From Lentzea aerocolonigenes (lineage in GTDB: Bacteria > Actinomycetota > Actinomycetes > Mycobacteriales > Pseudonocardiaceae): a stretch of 64,000 nt of DNA. Positions 35,501-42,115 of this stretch are shown here, piece after piece. A program made the position numbers and the translations under genes. Positions within the stretch are counted from its first letter, which is position 1, and each line of letters starts with the position of its first letter. The stretch spans positions 410,944 through 474,943 of the forward strand of contig NZ_BBOJ01000006.1 in NCBI RefSeq assembly GCF_000974445.1, in the 5' to 3' direction. Below the pieces are notes generated by a model. It did no database searches. It had not been told where the DNA came from and worked only from the letters and a program-made list of their open reading frames with translations.

Positions 35501-35611
35501 GCTCTCACTCTCATCCAGGAAAACGGATATCGCGGTCTCCAGGCCGACGCCAACGCCCTGGTCAGGACCTTCACCGGTGCACCGAGGCGCCGACGCCGGC
35601 GGAGTCGCTGA
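32561..35611 (+). CDS. AfsR-type SARP regulator with NB-ARC and TPR domains
   Basis: About 1016 aa: N-terminal OmpR-like DNA-binding domain (VRLLGSVDVVVGG), BTAD (to about residue 250), NB-ARC ATPase (GGVGGIGKTALALHWG near 300), then TPR repeats over the C-terminal 350 residues (many ALNNLGTVHSQAGR-like units). AfsR proteins integrate signals and activate secondary metabolism. GTG 32561 is chosen because family members begin directly with the VRLLG strand; TTG 32516 is possible. Divergent from the SARP that heads the lanthipeptide operon. Whether it acts locally or globally is not shown. Confidence 0.88.
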   Translation: MQVRLLGSVDVVVGGVVRSLSGLRRKSVLAVLGLAAGEIVSVDRLIDVVWGDQAPATAANTLQSHVSQVRRVLGSRRAIVARSPGYVLDLGAESTDLQVAQRLVRQSKQAGNPSQSIALLREALVLWRGQPLMDVAELEWLRGQAERLEALRLETVQTLVEARLAVGEHRELVPELEELTRQHPFHERFHEQLMLALYRSGRQTDALGAYQRLRRVLHDDLGIDPGPHLRDLEGAILRQDPELHRPQVAARPYEAPGPALFPAPVDGFVGRSAQLAQMDSFLAATENGGGSTLLIAAIGGVGGIGKTALALHWGHRVRARFPDGQLYVNLRGYANSPPMQPAHALGQLLRGLGVPPERIPVDVDEAAGTYRSLLADRQVLILLDNACSPEQVRPLLPGGPRCLVVVTSRVRLGGLLVSDGARLLTLDILEADEAEALLTGMLGRRRVDAERQATAELAEVCGYLPLALRIAAANLVMRPHDSIARYVADLRDGNRLDSLQVDGDEQSAVRAAFDLSYAALKPDERRMFRMLGLVPGTDIDLSATAALTDSEPAHARRMLGRIVDAHLVTETTSGRFLLHDLLRLYARTLADAEDGQGQITSAMDRLCAFYVTATDAAAKLLYPETTRLTTTFSPSRGPGDVPFTDPASASDWLDRERVNLLALVHEAAGRGPHWAACRLADALRGYFYLRRHIGDWLAVATDALRAAGDEPGPQAAAHLNLGTAHNARNDGEAAITHFTTALRLAERAGWHEGQAAALNNLGTVHSQAGRHRHAAERYVRAAASHERAGCLAGQAVSLDNLGRVRRELGDPESAVTLHKRAVELHQASGARLGHATALTNLADAYHDLGRLDDAMTLYTDALTLHRQSGNRDRQAICLYGLANVHRVAGRCDEALDFARTALTVAVDIADRRTEAIAANTLGSVYLQRGHPQRALEQHQHAYRLAVATDSRYVQAAVLVGMAAALRALDRADETTATAGRALTLIQENGYRGLQADANALVRTFTGAPRRRRRRSR

Positions 35612-35647
35612 CGGCGGATGCGGTTGGCCGTCACAGCGGTAATCGAC

Positions 35648-35678
35648 TTGCGCCTCAAGCGGCTTGAGGCATCACAGT
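35648..35678 (+). promoter_or_regulatory. MerR-type promoter/operator with 19-bp spacer
   Basis: TTGCGC (35648-35653) and CACAGT (35673-35678) are 19 bp apart. The spacer region carries the perfect palindrome GCCTCAAGC-G-GCTTGAGGC (35652-35670). Overlong spacer plus CTCAAG/CTTGAG dyad is the hallmark of MerR-controlled promoters. The -10 ends 7 bp before ATG 35686, implying a leaderless or nearly leaderless transcript. Confidence 0.68.
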
Positions 35679-35685
35679 GGCCTCC

Positions 35686-36717
35686 ATGAACGACGATCAC
35701 GAGCTGTACCCCATCGGAGACGCCGCGCGCCGCAGCGGCCTGAGCGTGAGCGCCGTCCGGTTCTACGCCGACACCGGGCTCATCGCGCCCACAGGCCTGA
35801 ACGAGGCGGGCCATCGGATGTACGACATCCACGCCATCGCCCGGCTGGAACTCGTCCGCACCCTGCGCGAGCTGGACACCGACCTGAACGAGATCCGCCG
35901 CCTGCTCGACGGCGGCACGACCCTGCACGACCTGCTCACCACCCACCTGGAGATCGTCGAGCGCCAGGAGCGCACCCTGCGGGCCAGGCGGGCGGTGCTC
36001 AGGACCCTCGTCAAACAGGGCGGCACGACCGTCCAGGCCGACCTGATGCACAAGCTCGTCTCGATGACCGACGAGCAACGCGAACAGACCATCGACGACT
36101 TCTGGAACGACATCGGCGAGGGCCTGGACGTCCCCGACGGTTTCGTCGACCGGTTGCGGACGATGCGCCCCGTCCTGCCCGCGGACCCCACCGCCGCCCA
36201 GCTCGAGGCCTGGATCGAGCTGGCCGACCTGGTGACGGACCCGGCGTTCCGCCACGCGGTCCGCACCTACCTGCACGACACGTACTCCGCACCCGAGGCC
36301 AGGGCCGTGGCGACCGAGCCGTTCCAGGAATTCATCCACGTGACCGGTGCCCCGCTGATGCAGGAACTCCTTGCCGCCTACCGGGCCGGCGAGTCCCCGC
36401 GGTCGCCTCGGGCCCAACAGGCCGTCACACGCTTCATGGGCGCGGCCGCCGCGCTGTCCGGCACACCTCTCACCCCCGAAGTCCGAAACCGGACAGCCGA
36501 CGGATACCGGCAGATGCCCGACATCCTGCGCCAGATCGCCGAAGAGGAAGCCAGCTCCGAAAGCCCCGGCTACGACGACACCCACGGCCGGTACCTGTCC
36601 CTGGTGGCGTTGATCAACGGGACCGCGATCGACGAGGACCTCGACAGCATCCCCCATGTCTGGATCGCCGACGCCATGTGTGCCGTGGAGCCGCTGCATC
36701 CCCCGGCAACCGTCTGA
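35686..36717 (+). CDS. MerR-family regulator, autoregulated
   Basis: A 343-aa protein. Residues about 5-70 are a MerR winged helix (YPIGDAARRSGLSVSAVRFY, then DTGLIAPTGLNEAGHRMYD) followed by a dimerisation helix. The long C-terminal part (about 110-343) is helical with no recognisable ligand fold. Start ATG 35686 rather than GTG 35677, because the GTG would lie inside the -10 of the palindromic MerR promoter. The palindrome in its own promoter suggests autoregulation. No cognate efflux or enzyme gene is adjacent, so the regulon is unknown. Confidence 0.85.
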   Translation: MNDDHELYPIGDAARRSGLSVSAVRFYADTGLIAPTGLNEAGHRMYDIHAIARLELVRTLRELDTDLNEIRRLLDGGTTLHDLLTTHLEIVERQERTLRARRAVLRTLVKQGGTTVQADLMHKLVSMTDEQREQTIDDFWNDIGEGLDVPDGFVDRLRTMRPVLPADPTAAQLEAWIELADLVTDPAFRHAVRTYLHDTYSAPEARAVATEPFQEFIHVTGAPLMQELLAAYRAGESPRSPRAQQAVTRFMGAAAALSGTPLTPEVRNRTADGYRQMPDILRQIAEEEASSESPGYDDTHGRYLSLVALINGTAIDEDLDSIPHVWIADAMCAVEPLHPPATV

Positions 36718-36814
36718 ACGCGGTGCCGGAGTACGAGCTGTGGCTGCCGGGCGCGTGCCTCCCGCTGTTGCTCAACGCTTCCTGGACGATCCGGTACGCC
36801 GAGAGCCAGACCCG
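36716..36814 (-). pseudogene. Histidine kinase fragment
   Basis: The minus strand frame reads RVWLSAYRIVQEALSNSGRH APGSHSSYSGT (split here for length). YRIVQEALSNSGRHAPG is the N-box of NarL-type sensor kinases (usual form YRIVQEALTN..RHA). Only about 33 residues remain, squeezed between the convergent MerR and ValRS genes, with no kinase sequence on either side. Confidence 0.6.
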
Positions 36815-36846
36815 GTAGCCGGTACGACACGGCGTTGGGCTGACAA

Positions 36847-36873
36847 CGCGCCTGACGGAAACGGTCAGGCGCG
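36847..36873. terminator. Bidirectional terminator between MerR and ValRS genes
   Basis: Perfect 10-bp arms CGCGCCTGAC and GTCAGGCGCG around a 7-nt loop (GGAAACG), placed between two convergent genes, 13 bp after the ValRS stop. Confidence 0.68.
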
Positions 36874-36885
36874 CGCTGTCGAGCC

Positions 36886-39585
36886 TCAAGCGGTCGTGGT
36901 GGACGCGAACTCGGCCTCTACAACAACCTCAACAGCTTCGTCGAACCGGAGATCAGCGGCCCGGCTGGCGTCGGCCACATCGTCCGCGACAGCCCGTACG
37001 CGGTCAAGCCACGGCGCTGGCCCGGCCACCCGCAGACATGCCAGTTCAGCACGCATCGACACCTGAGCGTCGGTCTTGGCTTTCCGCGCACGTCGCAAGA
37101 CCTCACCCGCGGCGTCCCAGACACCCGGATCGGCGTCGACCGGCGTCAAAGAGGCGGCGTCGGGCCAGGCCGACAAGTGAACGGACTCGTCGCCCACCTC
37201 GGCGCCGTGCCACCACGACCACGCCTCCTCCGTCGCGTACACGAGCACTGGAGCGAAAAGCTTGGTGAACGTCCTCAAAGCGATGACCAGCGCGATCCGG
37301 GCCGACCGAGTGGCACGAACGTCGGCCGTGTCAGAGGCGCCGTAGGCACGGTTCTTGACGAGTTCGACGTAGTCGTCGCAGAACGGCCAGAACACGGTCT
37401 CCGCCGCTGCCAGCGCACGCGAGTAGTCATAGCTCTCGAACGCGGCAGTCGCCTCGCCGACAACGTCCGCCAAGCGTGCGAGCAGGGCCCGGTCGAGCGG
37501 CTCGGTCACCTGCTCCGCAGTCATGCGTTCGACCTCGCCGACAACGTCCGCCAAGCGTGCGAGCAGGGCCCGGTCGAGCGGCTCGGTCACCTGCTCCGCA
37601 GTCATGCGTTCGACCTCGGCGACCTCCTGCCCGAGGATGCCCAACACGAACTTGGTCACGTTCAACAGCTTGAGCGCCAGCCTGCGACCGACCTTCATCT
37701 GGTCCTCGTCGAAGGCGGTGTCCGTACCGGGCCGGCCGTTGGCCGCCCAGTAGCGAGCGCCGTCGGATCCGTACTTCTCCAGCAGGCTCATCGGAGTGAC
37801 GACGTTGCCCTTGGACTTCGACATCTTCTTGCGGTCCGGATCCAGGATCCAGCCGGAAATCAGGGCATGTCGCCACGGCAACTGCCCCGTCTCCTGCTGG
37901 TTGCGCAGAATCGTGGCGAACAACCAGGTGCGGATGATCTCGTGGGCCTGCGGGCGGAGGTCCATCGGATAGACCCGAGCCAACAGGTCCGGCTCCTCCT
38001 CCCACCCACTTGCGATGAGCGGCGTCAACGCGGAGGTGGCCCAGGTGTCCATGACGTCCGGGTCCCCGATGAACCCGCCAGGCTTTCCCCGCTGTTCGGC
38101 GGTGTAACCGGGCGGCGGCTCGGCGGCAGGGTCGATGGGCAGCCGTTCTTCCGAGGCTGCGATCGGAGTGTCGTAGCGCGGATCACCGTTGCTGTCCAGC
38201 GGGTACCACACGGGGATCGGCACCCCGAAGAAGCGCTGCCGGCTGATGAGCCAGTCGCTGTTGAGCCCGTCGACCCAGTGCTGGTAGCGGGACTCCATGA
38301 ACGGCGGGTGCCAGGACAGCTCCGCACCGCGGACCTTCAACTGGTCCCGGAGGTCGTCATCCTTGGCACCGTTGCGGACGTACCACTGCCTCGTGGTGAT
38401 CACCTGCAACGGCCGGTCACCACGTTCGTAGAACTTGACCGCGTGGTGGAGCTTGCGCGGCTCGCCGTCCAAGGCGCCGGCGTCGGCCAGCAACCGGACG
38501 ATCTCGGTCTTGGCCTTCTCCACCGACAAACCGGCGAGCTGGTCGTAGACCGCTCGTGCACCAACAGAGTCGACGCCGAACGGCGGCTCGGCGGCGATGC
38601 GTCCGGACGGGGTGATGATCGTCCGGGTGGTGAGTCCCAGTTCACGCCACCAGATGGTGTCAGTCACGTCGCCGAACGTGCACACCATCGCGATGCCTGT
38701 CCCCTTCTCGGGATCGGCCAGGTGATGAGCCACGACCGGCACCTCGACGTCAAAGAGCGGCGTACGAACCGTCTTACCGACCAGCGCCTGGTAGCGGTTG
38801 TCGTCTGGATGGCACACCAACGCGACGCAAGCGGGAAGCAGTTCGGGCCGCGTGGTGTCGATCACCACGTCACCACCGGGGCCGGCAAAGCGAAGTCGGT
38901 GAAAAGCACCGGCGATGGTGCGATCCTCGAGCTCGGCCTGTGCCACCGCGGTCTGAAAGGTGGTGTCCCACAACGAGGGCGCCAACGCCTGGTAGGCGTC
39001 GCCCTGATCCAGGCGGCGCAGGAACGCCCGCTGCGCGGCAGCACGGCACCGGGCGTCGATCGTGCGATAGCTCATCGACCAGTCGACCGACAACCCCAGC
39101 CGCCGCCACAACTCTTCAAACACTTGTTCGTCTTGCCGAGTCAGCTGCTCGCACAGTTCGATGAAGTTGGCACGCGACACCGGCACCTGTTGCTTGCCTG
39201 GCTTTGCCGGTGGCTCGAGGTTCGGGTCGTAGGGCAGGGTGGGGTCGCACCGGACGCCGTAGTAGTTCTGCACGCGCCGCTCGGTCGGCAGGCCGTTGTC
39301 GTCCCAGCCCATCGGGAAGAAGACCATCCGTCCGGACATCCTCTGGTACCGGGCGATCAAGTCGATGTGCGTGTAGGAAAAGACGTGCCCGACGTGCAGC
39401 GAACCACTGACAGTCGGCGGCGGGGTGTCGATCGAGTACACCTCGCCGCGGCTGCGCGAGCGGTCGAACGCGTAGACGCCACGCTCGTCCCATACCCGGC
39501 CCCAGTGGCGCTCCACTTCGGCGTCCAGTGCCGCCTTGGCAGGAACCCGCAGTCGGGTGTGTGGCTCAGAGCCGGACGTGGTCAT
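36886..39585 (-). CDS. valS: Valyl-tRNA synthetase, archaeal-like form, probably a second copy
   Basis: 899 aa. The class I HIGH motif reads HVGH near residue 66 (in TVSGSLHVGHVFSYTHID), followed by the MGWDDNGLPTERR segment; KMSKS lies near 587; an editing domain and anticodon-binding helical domain are present. The N-terminal signature differs from the usual bacterial ValRS (PPPNVTGxLHxGHAL) and resembles the archaeal-like form found as an extra gene in some actinomycetes. An 81-bp perfect tandem duplication adds 27 residues near 656-711. It may be a stress or resistance isozyme; this is inferred. Confidence 0.85.
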   Translation of the reverse strand: MTTSGSEPHTRLRVPAKAALDAEVERHWGRVWDERGVYAFDRSRSRGEVYSIDTPPPTVSGSLHVGHVFSYTHIDLIARYQRMSGRMVFFPMGWDDNGLPTERRVQNYYGVRCDPTLPYDPNLEPPAKPGKQQVPVSRANFIELCEQLTRQDEQVFEELWRRLGLSVDWSMSYRTIDARCRAAAQRAFLRRLDQGDAYQALAPSLWDTTFQTAVAQAELEDRTIAGAFHRLRFAGPGGDVVIDTTRPELLPACVALVCHPDDNRYQALVGKTVRTPLFDVEVPVVAHHLADPEKGTGIAMVCTFGDVTDTIWWRELGLTTRTIITPSGRIAAEPPFGVDSVGARAVYDQLAGLSVEKAKTEIVRLLADAGALDGEPRKLHHAVKFYERGDRPLQVITTRQWYVRNGAKDDDLRDQLKVRGAELSWHPPFMESRYQHWVDGLNSDWLISRQRFFGVPIPVWYPLDSNGDPRYDTPIAASEERLPIDPAAEPPPGYTAEQRGKPGGFIGDPDVMDTWATSALTPLIASGWEEEPDLLARVYPMDLRPQAHEIIRTWLFATILRNQQETGQLPWRHALISGWILDPDRKKMSKSKGNVVTPMSLLEKYGSDGARYWAANGRPGTDTAFDEDQMKVGRRLALKLLNVTKFVLGILGQEVAEVERMTAEQVTEPLDRALLARLADVVGEVERMTAEQVTEPLDRALLARLADVVGEATAAFESYDYSRALAAAETVFWPFCDDYVELVKNRAYGASDTADVRATRSARIALVIALRTFTKLFAPVLVYATEEAWSWWHGAEVGDESVHLSAWPDAASLTPVDADPGVWDAAGEVLRRARKAKTDAQVSMRAELACLRVAGPAPWLDRVRAVADDVADASRAADLRFDEAVEVVVEAEFASTTTA
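37452..37618 (-). repeat. Perfect 81-bp tandem duplication inside valS
   Basis: 37452-37532 and 37533-37613 are identical, and identity continues 5 bp further. The unit is 27 codons, so the frame is kept: the peptide VERMTAEQVTEP LDRALLARLADVVGE (split for length) occurs twice in a row, at the entry to the anticodon-binding domain. Lack of any mismatch implies a recent event or ongoing slippage. Confidence 0.95.
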
Positions 39586-39723
39586 CGCAGAAGGCTATCC
39601 GAGTGCATTGCCGGGTTGCGCGCGCATTTCATGGACACCCCTGCGAACCGGAGCGCTCGGCCGCGAGCCGTCTGTCCAACAAGGACGTTCCCGGCACACT
39701 TGTTTGCAAAGTCCACTGTGGAC

Positions 39724-39754
39724 GTTCGGGCCGCGGGTCTGCCGCGGCCCGAAC
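39724..39754 (-). terminator. Strong hairpin after the secreted-protein gene
   Basis: GTTCGGGCCGCGG (39724-39736) and CCGCGGCCCGAAC (39742-39754) are perfect 13-bp arms around a 5-nt loop, 20 bp past the stop of the small secreted protein gene. The stem is flanked by the word GTCCACTGTGGAC. Confidence 0.68.
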
Positions 39755-39774
39755 CAGCGCCGCCCTCTCAGCGA

Positions 39775-40131
39775 TCAGTAGGGCTTGATGTTGATCCAGG
39801 CAACACACCGGTCGGTGCTGAACGAGATGTCGCTGCCTCGCGGGAAATCCTGCGTTGTCCCGTTGCAGTCCACGAACGTGATGTCGTTGTTGCCGGTGCG
39901 GAGATGTTGCATCCAGCTGGAGTAGCCGATTGCACCCCTGAACCAGTTCCTGCCGGCGCCCGCGAAACACGTCTCGTACATGGGCCCGCCGCTGGGGTGC
40001 CACCAGACGTGGACGAAGTTCGAATCAACACAGTCGACCTCCACCGCGGAGGCGGTCGCGGGCGGCTGCAGGAGTGCCGCCAGCATTGCGACGACGGCGC
40101 CTGCGCCGGCCAGGATCCCCTTCTTCACCAT
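39775..40131 (-). CDS. Small secreted beta/gamma-crystallin-like protein
   Basis: 118 aa with a signal peptide (MVKKGILAGAGAVVAMLAAL, cleavage probably after TASA near 29). The mature part has four Cys (VDCVDS, ETCFAGAG, VDCNGT, DRCVAW) and the CFAGAG...TGNN pattern of actinomycete secreted beta/gamma-crystallin-like domains. It is similar to the next protein upstream (40220-40588). Function is unknown; relatives include killer-toxin-like and inhibitor proteins. Extracellular. Confidence 0.72.
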   Translation of the reverse strand: MVKKGILAGAGAVVAMLAALLQPPATASAVEVDCVDSNFVHVWWHPSGGPMYETCFAGAGRNWFRGAIGYSSWMQHLRTGNNDITFVDCNGTTQDFPRGSDISFSTDRCVAWINIKPY

Positions 40132-40219
40132 AACCCCAATTCGTTGACTCAGTACCGCCGGAAGCTGAGCTGCAGAAAACCGCGCCGTGCCGGAAAGACC
40201 GGCTTGGCCCCGAAACCAC

Positions 40220-40588
40220 TCAGAGGATCCGGATCTCGTCCATCCTGACCCCGCCGGGGTTGTTCGGCCAGGTGAAACTGGTCCACCTGTCGATCGGATT
40301 GTCCGGCTGCCACCGCCCGTCGCCGTTCCACTGGACGCGGTTGTTGCCCGTCCAGATCTCGGTGACCCAGACGCTCCGGCTGAACTGGTCGTAAATACGC
40401 CTGGATCCAGCGTTCGCGAAGCATCGCGTATAACTGGTGCCGGTCGTGGAGTGATACGAGACCCGCATGTATTCACTGGTGTTGCAGCCGACTTCGTCGA
40501 TTGCAAACGCCGAACTGACGGGAATTGCGGCCGTCATCGCGATAGTGGCCAATGCGGTCGCGGCCAACTTCTTCAATTTTCGAGCCAA
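40220..40588 (-). CDS. Small secreted beta/gamma-crystallin-like protein
   Basis: 122 aa. Starts at TTG 40588, 7 nt after GGAG. A signal peptide (to AFA near residue 29) precedes a mature domain with two Cys (VGCNTS, YTRCFANAG) and IWTGNN, shared with the neighbour 88 bp downstream. The pair seems to be a tandem duplication that has diverged. No catalytic motif. Function unknown. Confidence 0.72.
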   Translation of the reverse strand: MARKLKKLAATALATIAMTAAIPVSSAFAIDEVGCNTSEYMRVSYHSTTGTSYTRCFANAGSRRIYDQFSRSVWVTEIWTGNNRVQWNGDGRWQPDNPIDRWTSFTWPNNPGGVRMDEIRIL

Positions 40589-40703
40589 CTGAGTTCTCCG
40601 TAGAATGAATGACGATACGCCGGAAACCGGCGATGACTGCGTGCGTCAACGACAAAAACGTATCAACCGATCCAGTCGGGAAACCAGGTGCGGCACTACA
40701 ACG

Positions 40704-41867
40704 TCAGCCGACGCCAATTGGAGATCCGTACAAATTGCGGTACTGAAGGGCCCACCACACCTCGAACATGGTTTCCGTGTCCTGGAGGTCCGCTTCGGTC
40801 AGCGCGGCGTACCGTTCCAGCCGGTAGCGCAATGTGTTGACGTGGATGGACAAGGCGGCGGCGGCTTCGGGGATCGACCGCCGCCGGGACAAGTAGGTTT
40901 CGACGGTGGCGAGCAAGGCCTCGCCGATGGCACTCTCCGCCTGAATCGGTTCGACGTAACGGGTGTGGAGGTACTTTCCCAGCTCCGGCTCGTTCGCCAC
41001 CGCCAGCCGCAGCGCCATGCGTCTGCGGTCGACGATTCCGCGGTGGCCGAGTCTGATGGCTGCCGCGAGCAGTTGCGTGGCTTCCACGAATCCGGCGCGC
41101 AACCCCGACAGTCCGGCCGGGCCGGCCAGGCCGACCGTGACGTCGTCGGCCAGCCCGCCGGTGACGGGGTGGGAGAGCACGGCCGCCGCATCGCCGCCGT
41201 AGGTGCCGACCAGGACCGTGTCCTGCGGCCCGGCCGCGCGTTCCAGCACGCGGGCGAGCGCGAACGGGTCGGTGCTCGCGGATCGTGCCCGCAGGACCCA
41301 GTAGTGCCCGTCGCCGGCGAGCCCGAACCCGACCCCCGCGGCGACCATCTGGTCGGTCGTCAGCGTGCCGTCCAGCAGGCGGGCGAGCAGGGTCTTCCGT
41401 TGCTGCTCCTCGCGACGCGTGAGGTCCAGCTCGGCTTCCCGGTGACCGGCGAGGAACTCGTTGCTGTAGTGATCGCCGAGCTGCCAGATCCGCTGCGTGC
41501 CCAGCAGCACGGCATCGGCCGGGATTCCCTCCTCCCGCGCGATCCGGAGAAACTCGTCGCGCAGCAACGCGACACCACCCCGATAGGCGGCCAGCACGTC
41601 GGCGACGGGGATGCCCTGCAACGCCCGCCGCCGCCCCGTCTCCCGCTCATCCTCCGCCGGCCCGGCCGTCAGGTTCTCCCCGCCGCCGAGCGCGGCGACC
41701 ACGCGGACGACGTTGCGGTGCGCGGACGGCCGGACCTCCAACGGCGGAACCACCTGATACGAGCCGATCGCGCCGGTCAACCGCAACTGCGCGGCCACCA
41801 GTTCGTCGGCCTGCTGCAGCAGCTGTGAGGCCACCAAGGCGAGCTGGGCCTCGAGCAGCTCGGACAC
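40704..41867 (-). CDS. PucR/CdaR-family regulator
   Basis: About 387 aa with the C-terminal PucR helix-turn-helix (AAAALSIHVNTLRYRLERYAAL). The middle resembles a GGDEF-like/CdaR sensor region. I chose GTG 41867, 7 nt after AAAGG; ATG 41897 is an alternative, immediately after the stop of a 31-codon relic ORF (41995-41900) and so possibly coupled to it. PucR-type proteins usually activate purine, amino-acid or GABA catabolism. It lies downstream of the lyase/ALDH operon on the same strand. Confidence 0.82.
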   Translation of the reverse strand: MSELLEAQLALVASQLLQQADELVAAQLRLTGAIGSYQVVPPLEVRPSAHRNVVRVVAALGGGENLTAGPAEDERETGRRRALQGIPVADVLAAYRGGVALLRDEFLRIAREEGIPADAVLLGTQRIWQLGDHYSNEFLAGHREAELDLTRREEQQRKTLLARLLDGTLTTDQMVAAGVGFGLAGDGHYWVLRARSASTDPFALARVLERAAGPQDTVLVGTYGGDAAAVLSHPVTGGLADDVTVGLAGPAGLSGLRAGFVEATQLLAAAIRLGHRGIVDRRRMALRLAVANEPELGKYLHTRYVEPIQAESAIGEALLATVETYLSRRRSIPEAAAALSIHVNTLRYRLERYAALTEADLQDTETMFEVWWALQYRNLYGSPIGVG

Positions 41868-41950
41868 TGACTGGCCTTTCTCTTCGGTGCACAACATGTT
41901 CAGCACGCCTGGCCGGCACGCGATCTGCTCCACCGAGAGGTGAGCGTGTG

Positions 41951-42098
41951 ATCGCCGTGGCGCTTGACGCGGCGGCGTACCTCGATGATGGCCATGCGCA
42001 CAAACCTGCCGCCCGCGGGAGTACGCCGGATCGACCTGACGGGCGGGGATCACCGCGGAGGCGGTAGACCCCTCCATCCTCCGATCGGAGAATGGAGG
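41951..42098 (-). repeat. Relic of an ABC-ATPase promoter and 5' end, copy 1
   Basis: About 75% identical to 54399-54547 by eye. On the minus strand a 28-bp palindrome (42098-42071; one mismatch, centre TCCGATCGGA) is followed 76 bp later by an SD-like GGCAGG and ATG 41995, coding MAIIEVRRRVKRHGDHT. The second copy reads MAIIEVHGLAERHGDPD, the typical N-terminus of drug-type ABC ATPases. Homology stops after about 18 codons, so the gene is truncated. Confidence 0.72.
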
Positions 42099-42115
42099 AC
42101 AGGGCTGTCTCGGTC

